Origin: Mycolicibacterium doricum | GTDB lineage: Bacteria > Actinomycetota > Actinomycetes > Mycobacteriales > Mycobacteriaceae | Length of the DNA stretch: 64,000 bases | Reading direction: 5' to 3' | Assembly (NCBI RefSeq): GCF_010728155.1 | Contig: NZ_AP022605.1 | Span: 3,596,001-3,660,000 of the forward strand | In this document: one piece after another, positions 52,556 to 62,270 of the stretch | Layout of the letters: the number at the start of each line of letters is the position of its first letter | Position numbering within the stretch: position 1 is the stretch's first letter | Position numbers and translations under genes: made by a program | The notes under the pieces: model-generated | What the model was told of the DNA's origin: nothing | Seen by the model: the letters and a program-made list of their open reading frames with translations, nothing else | The model's database searches: none

Positions 52556-54099
52556 ATGGTCGACTACAAACAGATCCTGCGGCTACGTGCAGAAGGGGTG
52601 AGTCAGCGCGGTATCGCCGATGTGCTGGGCTGCTCGCGCAACACCGTGGCGTCGGTGTTCGCAGCCGCAACTGCGGCCGGCGTGGGCTTCGGGGAGGTGG
52701 CGGACCTCGCTGCTGACGAGGTCCGCCACCGGTTGTTGCCCGCACCGATCAGGCCGGACTCAGACCGTGTGGCGCCGGATTTCGAGCATGTGCACCGCGA
52801 ACTCGGGCGCCCGTCGGTGACGCTGTTGCTGTTGTGGAATGAGTACGTCGCGGCGTGCCGGGCCAGCGGTGGAGTGCCGTATCGGTACTCGTTCTTCAAC
52901 GAACAGTACCGCCGCTGGGTGGCCGCGACGGGGGCATCGATGCGCATCGTGCGCACCCGGGCGAATCCATCGAGGTCGACTGGGCCGGTGATGCGATGAG
53001 CTTCGCCGACCCGCTGACCGGTGCGGCGACCGAGGCGTGGCTGTTCGTGGCCGCGCTGTCGTTTTCGGCTTTCACGTATGTGGAGGCGTTCACCGATATG
53101 ACGCTGGTGTCGTGGATCGATGCGCATGTGCACGCATTCGAGGCTTTTGGCGGCACGGCCCGACTGCTGGTCCCGGACAACCTTCGCACCGGCGTATCGC
53201 GGGCCGACCGCTACGAACCGGCGCTGAACCCGGCTTATGCCGGGCTGGCCGAGCATTACGGCACCGCGATCATCCCGGCCAGGGTCAAGCGGCCGCGCGA
53301 CAAGCCGGTCGTGGAAGGCAGCGTGCGGTTCGTCGCCAACCAGGTCGCCGCGGTGCTGCGTGATCGCAGGTTCGTGGGCCTGGCCGAGTTGAACGAGGCC
53401 CTCTTCGATGTGGTCGAGGCGATCAATGCGCGGCCATTTCAGAAGCGGGAGGACTCCAGGCAGATCGTATTCCTACGAGACGAGCAGCCACTGCTGCATC
53501 CCTTGCCGCCGGTGCGGTTCGAGTTAGCGGATCTACGAAAAGCCAAGGCAGGACCGAACTATCACATTCAAGTGGACCGCAATTTCTACTCAGTGCCATC
53601 GACGCTGATCGGGCAGAGTCTGGATGTGCGCCTGACCTCAGGCACCGTGGAGGTCTTCGTCGGCACCGAACGCGTGGCCTGCCATGTCCGGTTCAAAGGT
53701 GTTCGCGGCCGGTATGCCACCGTGGCCGAGCACATGCCTGCCGGGCATCGACACCGACTGGCCGACTGGAGCCCGGCCCGCTTCGAGCAGTGGGCGGCAA
53801 CCATCGGCCCGAACACCATGGCGTCGATCCAGGCGATCCTGGCCTCCCGCACGATCGTCGAGCAGTCCTACCGGTCGTGTTTGGGGGTGATGGCATTGGC
53901 CAAACGCCAAGGCGGTGCGGCTCGGCTCGAAGACACCTGTGGCCGGGCGCTGGGCGCGACACCGGCACCGTCCTACACGCTGATCAAGAAGCTATGGGCC
54001 ACGTGGGAACCTGCCGATCCACCACCGGTGGCGTCCCTCGGTGACGCCGGCTTCGTGCGCGGCGCCGACTACTACGGCCAGGGCGGGGGCCAATCATGA
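52556..54099 (+). pseudogene. istA: IstA transposase split by a frameshift
   Basis: The transposase of the element is in two frames. From ATG 52556 one frame encodes the N-terminal HTH (EGVSQRGIADVLGCSRNTVAS) and runs to 52999. Near 52954 a shift by -1 (or a lost base) joins it to a second frame that continues HPGESIEVDWAGDAMSF through the DDE catalytic core (EVDWAG first Asp, LVPDNLRTGV second Asp, PRDKPVVEGSVRFV Glu) to the stop at 54099. Joined, the protein would be about 514 residues, the family norm. IS21 transposases are normally one frame, so this copy is probably inactive. A programmed shift is less likely but not excluded. Confidence 0.85.
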
Positions 54100-54839
54100 T
54101 CGACGTGCAGACCTTGGACAGGCTCAAGGCGATGCGCCTGTCAGGCATGGCCGAGTACTTCGAGAACCTCGCCGCCGTCACCGGTGCGCAACCGCCCACC
54201 GGCCCGGAGATGGTCAAGATGGCCGTCGACTGGGAATACGAACGCCGCCGCAACAGCAAGCTGCACCGACTGCGCCGACACGCAGCACTGGCCCAACCCG
54301 CCGCCGACATCGCTGACATCAAAGCCATGCCCGGCCGCAACGTGGATGCCGAGCTGATCGCCCGCCTCGCCGTCGGCAACTACCTGCAAAACCGTCAGGA
54401 CGTCATCCTGCAGGGCCCGACCGGCGCCGGGAAGACCTATGTAGCCTGCGCGCTGGGCAACAAGGCCTGCCAGCAATACCGCAGTGTGCTGTACTTGCCG
54501 GCCGGTGAACTGTTCGACCGGCTCACCATCGCCGAACGCACCGGGGAGCGCAAACGCTGCCTGGACACCCTGGTCAAGGTGGAGTTGTTGATCATCGATG
54601 ACTGGTTCCTCACCACGCCGAGCCGCCAGCAGATTCAGCAGCTGCACGCCTTGATCGATCGACGGCATAAGACGGCATCGACGATCTACTGCACCCAGCT
54701 GCCGCCCGGCCAGTGGCACGACCGCATGGAGGAGAAGATCCTCGCCGACGCGATTATCGATCGCATCACCACCAACGCCCATGCCACCGTGCTGACCTGC
54801 GACGAATCAATGCGCAAGCACTTCGGCCTGCCCGGCTGA
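54096..54839 (+). CDS. istB: IstB helper ATPase
   Basis: A 247-residue AAA+ ATPase that loads the IS21 transposase on target DNA. The Walker A motif is GPTGAGKT at residues 107-114, Walker B is KVELLIIDDWFL near 160, and the C-terminal sensor region follows (ADAIIDRITTNAHATVLTC). ATG 54096 overlaps the istA stop in ATGA. The gene is intact, unlike istA. Confidence 0.93.
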   Translation: MIDVQTLDRLKAMRLSGMAEYFENLAAVTGAQPPTGPEMVKMAVDWEYERRRNSKLHRLRRHAALAQPAADIADIKAMPGRNVDAELIARLAVGNYLQNRQDVILQGPTGAGKTYVACALGNKACQQYRSVLYLPAGELFDRLTIAERTGERKRCLDTLVKVELLIIDDWFLTTPSRQQIQQLHALIDRRHKTASTIYCTQLPPGQWHDRMEEKILADAIIDRITTNAHATVLTCDESMRKHFGLPG

Positions 54840-54978
54840 CCAGCCGCCGGTGGGGCGGACCACCAGCTGGCCCGTCCCACCGGCACTACCCCAAGCCCAA
54901 GACGCACGCGGCTCGCCCCACACCGGAGCAGCGGCCCACCAATCAGCGGCGCGATGGCTCACCGACCAACGGAACAGT

Positions 54979-55190
54979 GGCCTTCACTGAGCGTGATATC
55001 CACCTGCTCCTGGAAAGTCCCGAAGTCCGACATCAGCTCGGACTGGGCGAACCGGGCGCAATCCGTGCTCGTCACATCCAGAACTATTAGGACCACCCAC
55101 TCCATGTGCGTTTGTCGCGGATGCGGCGCGCCGATCAGGGAAGATCACGGCCCGGCATACGGTTGTAGTGGGTGCGCACGAGGAGGTCAC
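54979..55190. other. Flank between the IS21 element and the msrA operon
   Basis: About 210 bases with no gene. Short readings on both strands (for example [15 protein letters not shown] on the minus strand) lack starts and family features. The promoter of the 55191 gene should lie here. Confidence 0.5.
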
Positions 55191-55454
55191 GTGGCACAGC
55201 GCCGCCAGAACAGCACCAGCCACCACAAGAATTCAGCCACCTTGTTCGCCCCCCGTCGACACGTTCGAGAGCGGGAGCGGCTGGCCGAGCTTCACCCGCT
55301 CGGCCACGTATTCACCGACGGACCCCGTTTCGAGGGCGGGCTGCGGTACTGCATCAACTCCGCCGCGCTGCGGTTCACCCACCTCGATGAACTCGAGGCG
55401 CAAGGATATGGGGTGTACAAGACTCTGTTCGACACCGAGGAGGAAGCGCGATGA
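55191..55454 (+). CDS. Small protein coupled to msrA
   Basis: An 87-residue basic protein without a signal peptide. The N-terminal part is Ser/His/Gln-rich ([15 protein letters not shown]) and the C-terminal part looks like a compact alpha-beta fold ([26 protein letters not shown], cut by [19 protein letters not shown]). AGGAGGT lies just before the GTG. It overlaps the msrA ATG by 4 bp, so translation is coupled. I do not recognise the family. Confidence 0.72.
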   Translation: MAQRRQNSTSHHKNSATLFAPRRHVRERERLAELHPLGHVFTDGPRFEGGLRYCINSAALRFTHLDELEAQGYGVYKTLFDTEEEAR

Positions 55455-55966
55455 CCGAACTCAAGAAGGCGATCCTGGCCGGCGGCTGCTTCTGGGGCAT
55501 GCAGGATCTGATTCGCAAGCAGCCCGGTGTGGTGTCGACACGCGTCGGCTACACCGGTGGACAGAACGCCAACGCGACCTATCGCAACCACCCCGGCCAC
55601 GCCGAGGCGATCGAGATCATCTACGACCCGGCGAAGACCGACTACCGGGCGCTGCTCGAGTTCTTCTTCCAGATCCATGATCCGACGACGAAGAACCGTC
55701 AGGGCAATGACGTCGGCACCAGCTACCGCTCGGCGATCTTCTACACCGACGAGGAGCAGAGGCGCGTCGCGCTCGACACGATCGCCGACGTCGACGCGTC
55801 CAGGCTGTGGCCGGGCAAGGTGGTCACCGAGGTGACGCCGGCCAGTGAATTCTGGGAGGCCGAACCGGAGCACCAGGACTACCTGGAGCGGATGCCGTGG
55901 GGGTACACCTGCCACTTCCCGCGGCCCGACTGGAAGCTGCCCAAGCGCGCGGACGCACGAACCTGA
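55451..55966 (+). CDS. msrA: Peptide methionine-S-sulfoxide reductase A
   Basis: Repairs methionine-S-sulfoxide in oxidised proteins. The 171-residue product has the catalytic GGCFWG motif with Cys13 near the N-terminus, and the conserved [32 protein letters not shown] and [16 protein letters not shown] segments; the C-terminal Cys in YTCHF is the likely resolving residue. It overlaps the preceding small gene by 4 bp. Confidence 0.95.
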   Translation: MTELKKAILAGGCFWGMQDLIRKQPGVVSTRVGYTGGQNANATYRNHPGHAEAIEIIYDPAKTDYRALLEFFFQIHDPTTKNRQGNDVGTSYRSAIFYTDEEQRRVALDTIADVDASRLWPGKVVTEVTPASEFWEAEPEHQDYLERMPWGYTCHFPRPDWKLPKRADART

Positions 55967-56119
55967 CCAGGCCAGCGGTCGGGATCTGCCGTACAGGCTG
56001 ACCTGCCCGCGGCTTTCGGGCGTATAGCGATCCCCGCGGGAGCGTGTCTTCTCCCCGGGGCGCGGTGTGGATTGCCTATCGGCCTGAGTAGCAAACCCCC
56101 GGATTCCGCTGCTCGGCGG

Positions 56120-57418
<1,299 letters not shown>

Positions 57419-57419
<1 letters not shown>

Positions 57420-57559
57420 TGCCCCCTCTGGAGGCAACCCGGCGGGAAGAAGTCGAGGTGGGCCGCCGCAACAGCTATGCGGTCAGCCCGAAGGGCCGGC
57501 TCCGGCACCCGCTCGATTCCTCGCAGACGGTGGGGGAACTGATCGACGCACCGTCCTGA
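57419..57559 (+). CDS. 46-residue basic protein coupled to the methyltransferase
   Basis: Starts at an ATG inside the TAATG of the methyltransferase stop. The product, MPPLEATRREEVEVGRRN to VGELIDAPS at the end, is charged, without hydrophobic segments, and ends 14 bp before the convergent gene's stop. Good codon usage and the tight coupling argue that it is translated. No family recognised. Confidence 0.55.
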
Positions 57560-57573
57560 CGTTGGGACTCCCG

Positions 57574-58644
57574 CTAGCGGTCGCTGACGGCGCAGGCGCA
57601 GTCGAATTCGTCGTCGAGGCCGCGCGGCAGATCCGCGCCGCGGAAGATCCCGCTACCAGGGGTGGCGCCCGTGAGTGCGTCCGCGGCGAGGATGACGGCG
57701 GCGCCGGTCCACGTGGTCCGCTCCTCGGGCCAGCGCTTACCGTCGGCGAACACCAACCCTGTCCAATACGATCCGTCGTCCTCGCGCAGATGGTGCATGG
57801 CGGCGAACTGCTGGTGTGCGCGCGCCCGGTCGCCGATCGCGTCCAGCGCCATCACCAGTTCGCAGGTCTCGGCACCGGTGACCCAGGGACGGTCGTCGAC
57901 ACACCGGATGCCCAGGCCGGGCACCACGAAATCGTCCCAGCGTTCTCCGATCCGGGCCCGGGCGGCCGGTCCGCGCAGCGCACCGCAGAGCACCGGGTAG
58001 TACCACTCCATCGCGTGTCGATCCTTGGGCACGAAGGACTCGGGATGCGCGACGATCGCGTGCCCCAGCCGCCCGACGGCCACCTCCCACTCGGGCTGCG
58101 GCTCGCCCATGTAGTCGGCCAGAGCCAGGGCGCACCGAATGCTGTGGTGGATGCTGGCGCATCCGGTCAGCAATGCCTCCGGGATCGGGCCGGCTTTGCT
58201 TTGCGCCCAGGAGATCTCGCCGTTGGGCCGCTGCAGGCCGAGCACGAAGTCCATCGCCCTGGCCACCACCGGCCACATCGTCTCGGCGAAGGAGTGGTCT
58301 GCGGTGATCAGCAGGTGATGCCACACACCTGCGGCGATGTAGGCACAGAAGTTGCTGTCGCTGTTGGCGTCTTCGACGACGCCCTTGCGGAACTGGATCG
58401 GCCACGAACCGTCGGCACGCTGGGTGACCCGGCACCATTCGTACGCAGCACGTGCCGGTTCGAGCAGACCGGCGACGGTCAGCGCCATCGCCGACTCGAC
58501 GTGGTCCCATGGGTCGGTGTGCCCGCCGGTGAACCACGGAATGGCCCCCGACGGCTCCTGCTCGGCGGCAATGGACTCCGCGGTCTGCCTGCACTGCGCA
58601 GGGCTGAAGATGCCGGGTATCCCGGGCAGGTCAGCGGCGAGCAT
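57574..58644 (-). CDS. Alpha-barrel protein of the prenyltransferase/terpene cyclase-like fold
   Basis: A 356-residue protein built of repeated helical hairpins with Trp/Asp/Gly turns (GAIPWFTGGHTDPWDHVESAM near 40, RADGSWPIQF near 80, DANSDSNFCAYIAAGVWH near 98, EDDGSYWTGLVF near 310, TTWTGAAVILAADAL near 335). This is the (alpha/alpha)6 pattern of prenyltransferase/squalene-cyclase-like or glycoside hydrolase-like enzymes. No DxDD cyclase motif is visible, so cyclase activity is doubtful. ATG 58644 overlaps the methyltransferase stop by 14 bp; it is the last gene of a three-gene operon. Confidence 0.78.
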   Translation of the reverse strand: MLAADLPGIPGIFSPAQCRQTAESIAAEQEPSGAIPWFTGGHTDPWDHVESAMALTVAGLLEPARAAYEWCRVTQRADGSWPIQFRKGVVEDANSDSNFCAYIAAGVWHHLLITADHSFAETMWPVVARAMDFVLGLQRPNGEISWAQSKAGPIPEALLTGCASIHHSIRCALALADYMGEPQPEWEVAVGRLGHAIVAHPESFVPKDRHAMEWYYPVLCGALRGPAARARIGERWDDFVVPGLGIRCVDDRPWVTGAETCELVMALDAIGDRARAHQQFAAMHHLREDDGSYWTGLVFADGKRWPEERTTWTGAAVILAADALTGATPGSGIFRGADLPRGLDDEFDCACAVSDR

Positions 58645-59380
58645 CCAGGACCGCCTGTTTCCCGCAGTCTGCCGCTTTCTCGAAATAGAGAGCGACACTC
58701 TTACCGATGAGAGGGTCGAGCAGCTGCTCGCCGCGGCGGGTCAACCAGGGCGCCGAGACCATGTCCCACACCAGCAGCTTGTGGTACGCCGCGACGGCCG
58801 GGTGGTCGTTCTTCGAAGTACCCACAGCGCATTTGAGCCACCAGAACGGCGAGTGCAGCGCATGGGCGTGGTGGCTGTGGGTGAACGTCAACCCGTGTGC
58901 GGTCACCTTGCCCCGCAGTTCGTCGGCCTTGTAGATGCGGACGTGGCCGCCCTCGTTGGCGTGGTACTCGTCGGACAGCAGCCAGCAGATCCGTTCCGGC
59001 AGCCAGCGGGGCACCGTGATCGCGAGTTTGCCACCGGGTTCGAGGACCCGCACCAGCTCCGCGATGGCATCGGTGTCCTGCGGTACGTGTTCGAGGATCT
59101 CCGAGGCGATCACGCAGTCGAAGGTGCCGTCGGCGTAGGGCAGGTCGAGCGCGTCGCCTTTGACGACTTCCGCTTTCGCCGACGGCGGCGCCTCGCCCTG
59201 TTCTTTCATCGCCTGCAGGATCTCCTCGACGTCGTTGAGATCCTGCGCGTTCTGGTCGAAGCCGACGACGTCGGCACCGCGGCGGTACGCCTCGAAGGTG
59301 TGCCTGCCCGCACCGCAGCCGACGTCGATCACCTTGGATCCCGGCCCGATTCCCAGCCGGTCGAAGTCGACGGTCAGCAT
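58631..59380 (-). CDS. Class I SAM-dependent methyltransferase of the GT4 operon
   Basis: A 249-residue methyltransferase: VIDVGCGAGRHTFEAYRRG (motif I) near residue 17, GFDQNAQDLNDVEEIL, VKGDALDLPYADGTFDCVIASE near 75 and LEPGGKLAITVPRWLPERI near 115. The C-terminal half adds HSHHAHALHSPFWWLKC. ATG 59380 overlaps the glycosyltransferase stop by 7 bp (ATGCTGA). It probably methylates the product of the glycosyltransferase or its lipid carrier. Confidence 0.87.
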   Translation of the reverse strand: MLTVDFDRLGIGPGSKVIDVGCGAGRHTFEAYRRGADVVGFDQNAQDLNDVEEILQAMKEQGEAPPSAKAEVVKGDALDLPYADGTFDCVIASEILEHVPQDTDAIAELVRVLEPGGKLAITVPRWLPERICWLLSDEYHANEGGHVRIYKADELRGKVTAHGLTFTHSHHAHALHSPFWWLKCAVGTSKNDHPAVAAYHKLLVWDMVSAPWLTRRGEQLLDPLIGKSVALYFEKAADCGKQAVLDARR

Positions 59381-60600
59381 GTCGCCATCGCCCGCTCGTA
59401 GACCGACACGGTCTGTGCGGCAACCGATGCCCAGCTGAACACGTCGAGTGCCCGACGCCGTCCTGCGACGCCGAGGCGGTGCCGCTGCGCGGGCGATTCG
59501 AGGAGTTCGCCGAGCGCGCGGGTCAGGTCCTCCACGTCGCCGGGTGTCACCAGGCGTGCGCATTCGCCGTCGTCGCCCACCACCTCGGGCAACGCACCGG
59601 CCCGGCTGGCCACGATCGGCGTCCCGCTGGCCATCGCCTCCACCGCGGGCAGCGAGAACCCTTCGTACAGCGACGGAATGCAGGCCACCTCTGCTGAGGC
59701 CAGCAGCCCGGCCAGCTCCTCGTCGGACAGCCCGCTGGAGCTGTGCACGATGTCGGAGATCCCTAGTTCGGCGATTAGCTTCTCGGTTGGCCCGTTGGGT
59801 TCGAGCTTCGAGACCAGTTGGACGTCGAGGTTGTGCTCGGCCCGCAGGCGGGCGACGGCGTGCAACAGATGGCTGATGCCCTTGAGCGGCACGTCGGCAC
59901 TCGCGATGGCGATGACGCGACCACGCACCCGGTTGTCCGCGGGCCGGAACAGTTCGGTGTTCACCCCGAGCGGTATGACGTGCAACTGCCCTGGCGAGAC
60001 GCCGAAGTCCTCCGCGATGTCAGTGGCCGAGGACGACGAGACGGTGAGCAGTTCCGGGATCTGGCGGGCGACCTGCTTCTGCATCTCGGCGAATTCGTAC
60101 CAGCGGCGCACCAGCGGCTTACGCCACCAGCGGGCGGCCGCGACGTCGACCACCTTGTCCCGGGTGATCGGATGGTGGACGGTGGCCACCACCGGCAGCC
60201 CCATCGCGGCGATCTGCAGCAGGCCGGTGCCGAGGCTCTGGTTGTCGTGGACTACGTCGAAGTCGGCGCGCCGCTCGGAGAGAATGCGCGCCACCCGCAG
60301 GGTGAAGGTCTTGGGCTCGGGAAACCCCGCGGTCCAGGTGGTCAACAGCTCCTGCAGGTCGATCCGGTCGTGGATCTCGCTGGGTCGGGGCACCCGGAAT
60401 GGATCGGGCTCACGATAGAGGTCGAGGCTGGGCACCTTGGTCAGCTGGACCCGCGGGTGGAGCCCCTCGGGATAGGGTTGGCCGGAGAACACTTCGACGT
60501 CGTGACCCAGCTCGACGAGTCCCCGACTGAGATGACGGACATAGACACCTTGGCCGCCGCAGTGCGTCTTGCTGCGGTAGGACAACAGCGCAATGCGCAT
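59374..60600 (-). CDS. GT4-family glycosyltransferase
   Basis: A 408-residue retaining GT-B glycosyltransferase. The N-terminal acceptor domain begins MRIALLSYRSKTHCGGQGVYVRHL (Gly-rich loop, residues 15-18), and VATVHHPITRDK follows near 150. The C-terminal donor domain has IPLGVNTELFRPAD near 210 and the EX7E motif in PSLYEGFSLPAVEAMASGTP near 310. It is the first gene of the leftward three-gene unit. A -10-like TATAGT and a 7-2-7 palindrome lie 80-100 bp upstream. Acceptor unknown; with its two partners a glycolipid is most likely. Confidence 0.9.
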   Translation of the reverse strand: MRIALLSYRSKTHCGGQGVYVRHLSRGLVELGHDVEVFSGQPYPEGLHPRVQLTKVPSLDLYREPDPFRVPRPSEIHDRIDLQELLTTWTAGFPEPKTFTLRVARILSERRADFDVVHDNQSLGTGLLQIAAMGLPVVATVHHPITRDKVVDVAAARWWRKPLVRRWYEFAEMQKQVARQIPELLTVSSSSATDIAEDFGVSPGQLHVIPLGVNTELFRPADNRVRGRVIAIASADVPLKGISHLLHAVARLRAEHNLDVQLVSKLEPNGPTEKLIAELGISDIVHSSSGLSDEELAGLLASAEVACIPSLYEGFSLPAVEAMASGTPIVASRAGALPEVVGDDGECARLVTPGDVEDLTRALGELLESPAQRHRLGVAGRRRALDVFSWASVAAQTVSVYERAMATC

Positions 60601-60677
60601 ACTCAGATGGCTTCGAGGCGGACCGGCCGGGCCAGGCTGGTCTGGTCGAATCGCGTCACGCAGAGACTCCGAACCTT

Positions 60678-60693
60678 CTGGACATGTGTCCAG
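60678..60693 (-). promoter_or_regulatory. Palindromic operator candidate for the GT4 operon
   Basis: CTGGACA-TG-TGTCCAG is a perfect inverted repeat of 7-2-7. On the minus strand a -10-like TATAGT (60694-60699) lies directly upstream of it, so a bound dimeric repressor would cover the transcription start. The palindrome is 78 bp before the GT4 ATG. The regulator is unknown; the TetR protein at 56120 is one candidate. Confidence 0.6.
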
Positions 60694-60779
60694 ACTATAG
60701 TTTGACGCGCTAGGAGACGCAACGCGTGCACTTGCGCCTGACTATCACAGCGCCGCAGTTGTCACACCCCAGCGCTAAC

Positions 60780-61103
60780 ATGTCGAACATGAGTTCGACA
60801 CGGGATCAGGTCATGGACACGATGGACACCGTCGAAACATTGTCCGCGCGCCTCGGCGGGCTGCCGGTGGCCGGGATGAGCCGGACGGAGGCCCAGGCGG
60901 TGCTGATCCGGCTCGGCCGGCTGCGCGAGCGCGTACAGGAGGTGGAGCGTCGATTGACGGGACGGCTCGTGACCTCGGGTCGCCCCCTCCGGTTCGGCGC
61001 CCGAACCTCGGCCGAGGTGCTGGCCCAGCGCCTGCGCATCTCCCCGGGGGAGGCGCAGCGCCGCATCGACGAAGCCGTCAACGCGGGTCCGTCTGCCGCT
61101 TGA
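60780..61103 (+). pseudogene. Truncated DUF222 (13E12-type) gene
   Basis: A 107-residue reading starting MSNMSSTRDQVMDTMDTV and continuing with the DUF222 N-terminal helices (ERVQEVERRLTGRLV, TSAEVLAQRLRISPGEAQRR, IDEAVNAG). Full-length members run to 400 or more residues and end in an HNH endonuclease domain; here the frame stops right after the first domain, overlapping the convergent gene by 26 bp. It is a remnant of an HNH/13E12-type element. Confidence 0.75.
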
Positions 61104-61392
61104 GCACCCACGCGGGCACCCAGTGGGTGACCGATTTGCGGTGGGCGCCATAGGCGATGTCATAGGTCACCAAGCCCCACCAGTAGCCCTGCTCGCACAT
61201 CCCCCAGCACGTCAGTCGCCCCTCCACGACGGCGTGCATCTGCAGTCCGGCCGGGCTGTAGCCGCCGTGCCGGTGCGGCTCGCGGGGGAACAGCACCGCG
61301 AGGTCGACGAGCACGGCGACGGGAGGGTCGACCCGCCGGAACGCCGGCGGCACCGGCTGCCCGTTGTAGCCGATCGCCTGCAAATCGCCCAC
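61078..61392 (-). CDS. Conserved hypothetical protein, 104 residues
   Basis: A compact acid/aromatic protein with segments AGLQMHAVVEGRLTCWGMCEQG and YWWGLVTYDIAYGAHRKSV. The two Cys in CWGMC and many aromatic residues suggest a small folded domain. GTG 61392 starts it. No signal peptide or membrane helix. It lies between gene remnants on both sides but is itself uninterrupted. Family not recognised. Confidence 0.65.
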   Translation of the reverse strand: MGDLQAIGYNGQPVPPAFRRVDPPVAVLVDLAVLFPREPHRHGGYSPAGLQMHAVVEGRLTCWGMCEQGYWWGLVTYDIAYGAHRKSVTHWVPAWVLKRQTDPR

Positions 61393-61457
61393 TGATCGAT
61401 CATACGTTCGATTCGTTGGAGGTGGTCACTCCGCCGCCCGTGTGCCCCTCGCGGTCG

Positions 61458-61532
61458 CACGGCGACGTAGAGGACGCGGTCGTCGTTGTCGTAGCCGGCC
61501 GAGACGATGCTGGACTGAGCGCTGGGGACCTT
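61458..61532 (-). pseudogene. KTSC-like fragment
   Basis: The minus strand encodes SKVPSAQSSIVSAGYDNDD followed by RVLYVAV, which fits the opening of KTSC domains (VxSSxIxSxGYD...LxVxF). The frame then turns into unrelated Arg-rich sequence, so only the first 25 residues of the domain remain. Confidence 0.5.
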
Positions 61533-61660
61533 CGAGCGGACCCGCCCATGGTCGCCGCGCAGGCGCTCGGAATCGGGCACCAGCGAGATGCAACGGCACG
61601 CGTTTGACCCGGCACTCGTTTGACCGGCACGCTCGTTCGGAGAAATCGGCCTCGAGGAGA

Positions 61661-62030
61661 ATGCATGCAGTGACTTGGCAGGGACGTCGCAAGGTTTCCG
61701 TGGATAACGTGCCGGACCCGGTGATCAAAGAGCCGACCGACGCCATCATCCGTGTCACCGGCACCAACATCTGCGGGTCCGACCTGCACCTGTACGAAGT
61801 GCTGACCGCGTTCATGAACCCCGGCGACATCATCGGCCACAAGGCCATGGGTGTGGTCGAGAGGGGTGGGCGCCGAGACCGGTGACCTCCAGGTCGGTGA
61901 CCGCGTGGTGATTCCGTTCAACATCTCCTGCGGGACCTGCTGGATGTGCGGCCGCGGTCTGCAGAGTCAGTGCGAGACCACACAGAACCGCGACCAGGGC
62001 ACCGGCGCAGCACTGTTCGGCTACTCGACG
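61661..62030 (+). pseudogene. Frameshifted N-terminal fragment of a zinc alcohol dehydrogenase
   Basis: From ATG 61661 the reading MHAVTWQGRRKVSVDNVPDP and TNICGSDLHLYEVLTAF, up to GHKAMGVVE, matches the N-terminal domain of formaldehyde dehydrogenase-like enzymes. A single extra base in the G-run near 61863-61869 then shifts the frame: the continuation VGAETGDLQVGDRVVIPFN and CGTCWMCGRGLQSQC lies in the next frame. The sequence ends at GTGAALFGYST; the Rossmann domain is missing. Same family as the intact gene at 9838. Confidence 0.82.
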
Positions 62031-62039
62031 CCTGCTGGC

Positions 62040-62225
62040 CGATCCGCTGCAGCGCGGCTGGCGACGGTCAAGGTGGCGTTCGTGGTGGCCGGCCACATGG
62101 CAGGTGTCGTCGCCGCGCACGACCGCGCGCTCAAGCTGCTGCCGTCGGCGCACGAGATCACCGGACAGCTCGCGATGATGCTCGTCATGGTCGACTACAC
62201 ATTCTTGGGTTTGTACCTTCTATTC
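62040..62225 (+). pseudogene. C-terminal fragment of a polytopic membrane protein
   Basis: Directly after the dehydrogenase fragment, the same frame reads VAFVVAGHMAGVVAAHDRAL and GQLAMMLVMVDYTFLGLYLLF, two hydrophobic segments typical of the last helices of a large membrane protein (I recall similar ends in actinobacterial proteins annotated as fenitrothion hydrolase). It has no start and no upstream part. It marks a deletion or recombination joint. Confidence 0.6.
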
Positions 62226-62270
62226 GCTATTCGGCGGGTGAGGTCACACCCGGCGGGTTACTCTGGCACA

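Larger units (their letters stand above)
52405..54978 (+). mobile_element. IS21-family insertion sequence
   Basis: A 2.57-kb element carrying istA (frameshifted) and istB. Each end has three 23-bp repeats with a TGAGCC core: left at 52406-52474, right as reverse complements with cores at 54910, 54933 and 54956. The outermost units are inverted repeats of each other (ATTGTTCC...TGAGCC against ACTGTTCC...TGAGCC). A GGCC flanks both ends (52401-52404, 54979-54982), a candidate 4-bp target duplication. The short reading LAVHDPLRDVRVGTDG to the left hints that a gene may have been hit, but nothing matching is seen on the right. Confidence 0.88.
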
